Assembly: GCF_003332305.1 (NCBI RefSeq)
Contig: NZ_QOIO01000043.1
Coordinates: 1-52,233, forward strand
Length of the DNA: 52,233 bases
Source of the DNA: Microvirga aerophila
GTDB lineage: Bacteria; Pseudomonadota; Alphaproteobacteria; Rhizobiales; Beijerinckiaceae
Direction: 5' to 3'
Part shown: piece after piece, positions 52,026-52,233 of the stretch
How the letters are laid out: every line of letters starts with the position of its first letter
Position numbering within the stretch: position 1 is the stretch's first letter
Made by a program: the position numbers and the translations under genes
The notes under the pieces: model-generated
The model's database searches: none
What the model saw: the letters and a program-made list of their open reading frames with translations, nothing else
What the model was told of the DNA's origin: nothing

Positions 52026-52233
52026 GTTAGGGTGGACGGCCCCCTTACGGCATCGCTGTGCCAGAATGAGGTCGTTGCAGATCTCACACACAGGAGACCG
52101 TCCGTGGACCAGATTATTCGCATCGGAATGGACACGTCAAAGCACGTCTTCCAGCTGCACGGCGTGAACGCTGCTGAAGAGCCGATCCTGCGCAAGAAGC
52201 TGCGGCGCCAGGACATGGTGACGTTCTTCACCA
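52024..52233 (+). mobile_element. IS110-family insertion sequence, left end (partial)
   Basis: The element probably starts near 52024-52030 (TTAGGGTGGACGGCCC), where Crp homology ends, and runs past the window edge. Its transposase begins at 52104. Only about 80 bases lie between the inferred end and the transposase start. The exact end needs a second copy for comparison. Confidence 0.65.
52104..52233 (+). CDS. IS110-family transposase (partial, N-terminus)
   Basis: GTG start, 43 residues before the window ends. RIGMDTSKHVFQLHGVN is the start of the RuvC-like DEDD domain of IS110-family transposases, with the first catalytic Asp in GMDTSK, followed by RKKLRRQDMVTFFT. GGAGA lies about 7 bases upstream. 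IS110-family enzymes recombine DNA guided by a structured RNA encoded next to the transposase gene. Confidence 0.88.
   Translation, partial: MDQIIRIGMDTSKHVFQLHGVNAAEEPILRKKLRRQDMVTFFT

Noticed and set aside
1..52233. CRISPR arrays and rRNA genes
   Set aside because: No regularly spaced identical repeats of CRISPR size and no rRNA sequence were seen in the window.

Overview
The window looks like chromosomal DNA of an alphaproteobacterium of the Hyphomicrobiales, most likely Methylobacteriaceae and close to Microvirga. This is an inference from gene content, gene order and a G+C content that looks to be about 60-65% by eye; no database was searched. Typical gene blocks are dnaB-alr-radA, rpsF-rpsR-DUF2232-rplI, pdxJ-acpS-lepB-rnc-era...recO-parC, bpt-RDD...hemB, glyA-nrdR-ribD-ribE-ribH-nusB-thiL, hppA, and bamE / CBP3-like chaperone / DUF177 / plsX-fabH-ihfA-merR followed by tRNA-Pro.

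Layout. 1-11.4 kb is mostly minus strand: SDR, purF and cvpA; a secreted calcium-binding protein; radA, alr and dnaB; and the ribosomal protein cluster. At 11.5-13.1 kb a second, frameshifted calcium-binding protein lies between two copies of a palindromic intergenic repeat. At 13.6-24.4 kb is a plus-strand run (pdxJ to parC), interrupted by a cyclase/TolB-like/TPR protein and by an OmpA-family protein on the opposite strand. At 24.5-25.9 kb is a third, also frameshifted, calcium-binding protein. 26.2-31.2 kb is minus strand (bpt, RDD protein, threonine ammonia-lyase, an unusual LivH-type permease, hemB). 31.4-44.3 kb is plus strand (HIBYL-CoA hydrolase-like protein, small membrane and secreted proteins, L,D-transpeptidase, glyA, nrdR, riboflavin genes, nusB, thiL, MFS transporter, hppA). 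44.6-49.4 kb holds bamE (minus), then envelope and fatty-acid genes and two DNA-binding regulators.

After tRNA-Pro(GGG) at 49.5 kb the character changes. The last 2.7 kb is a loosely packed accessory segment: an Xre-type regulator, a small zinc-ribbon-like protein, a WGR protein, an HNH endonuclease joined by a possible -1 frameshift site to a serine-recombinase-like tail, and a Crp/Fnr gene cut off by an IS110-family element that runs out of the window.

How the genes work together. Most genes are housekeeping: replication and repair (dnaB, radA, recO, parC), translation and RNA maturation (rpsF, rpsR, rplI, rnc, era, nusB), cofactors (pdxJ, hemB, ribD/E/H, thiL), lipid and acyl-carrier chemistry (acpS, plsX, fabH) and envelope (lepB, bamE, OmpA, L,D-transpeptidase). 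The parts most worth a second look are the HNH/recombinase-like pair, the three calcium-binding paralogues (two of them broken), the tandem palindromes upstream of plsX, the permease with a lipoprotein-like N-terminus, and the IS110 insertion.
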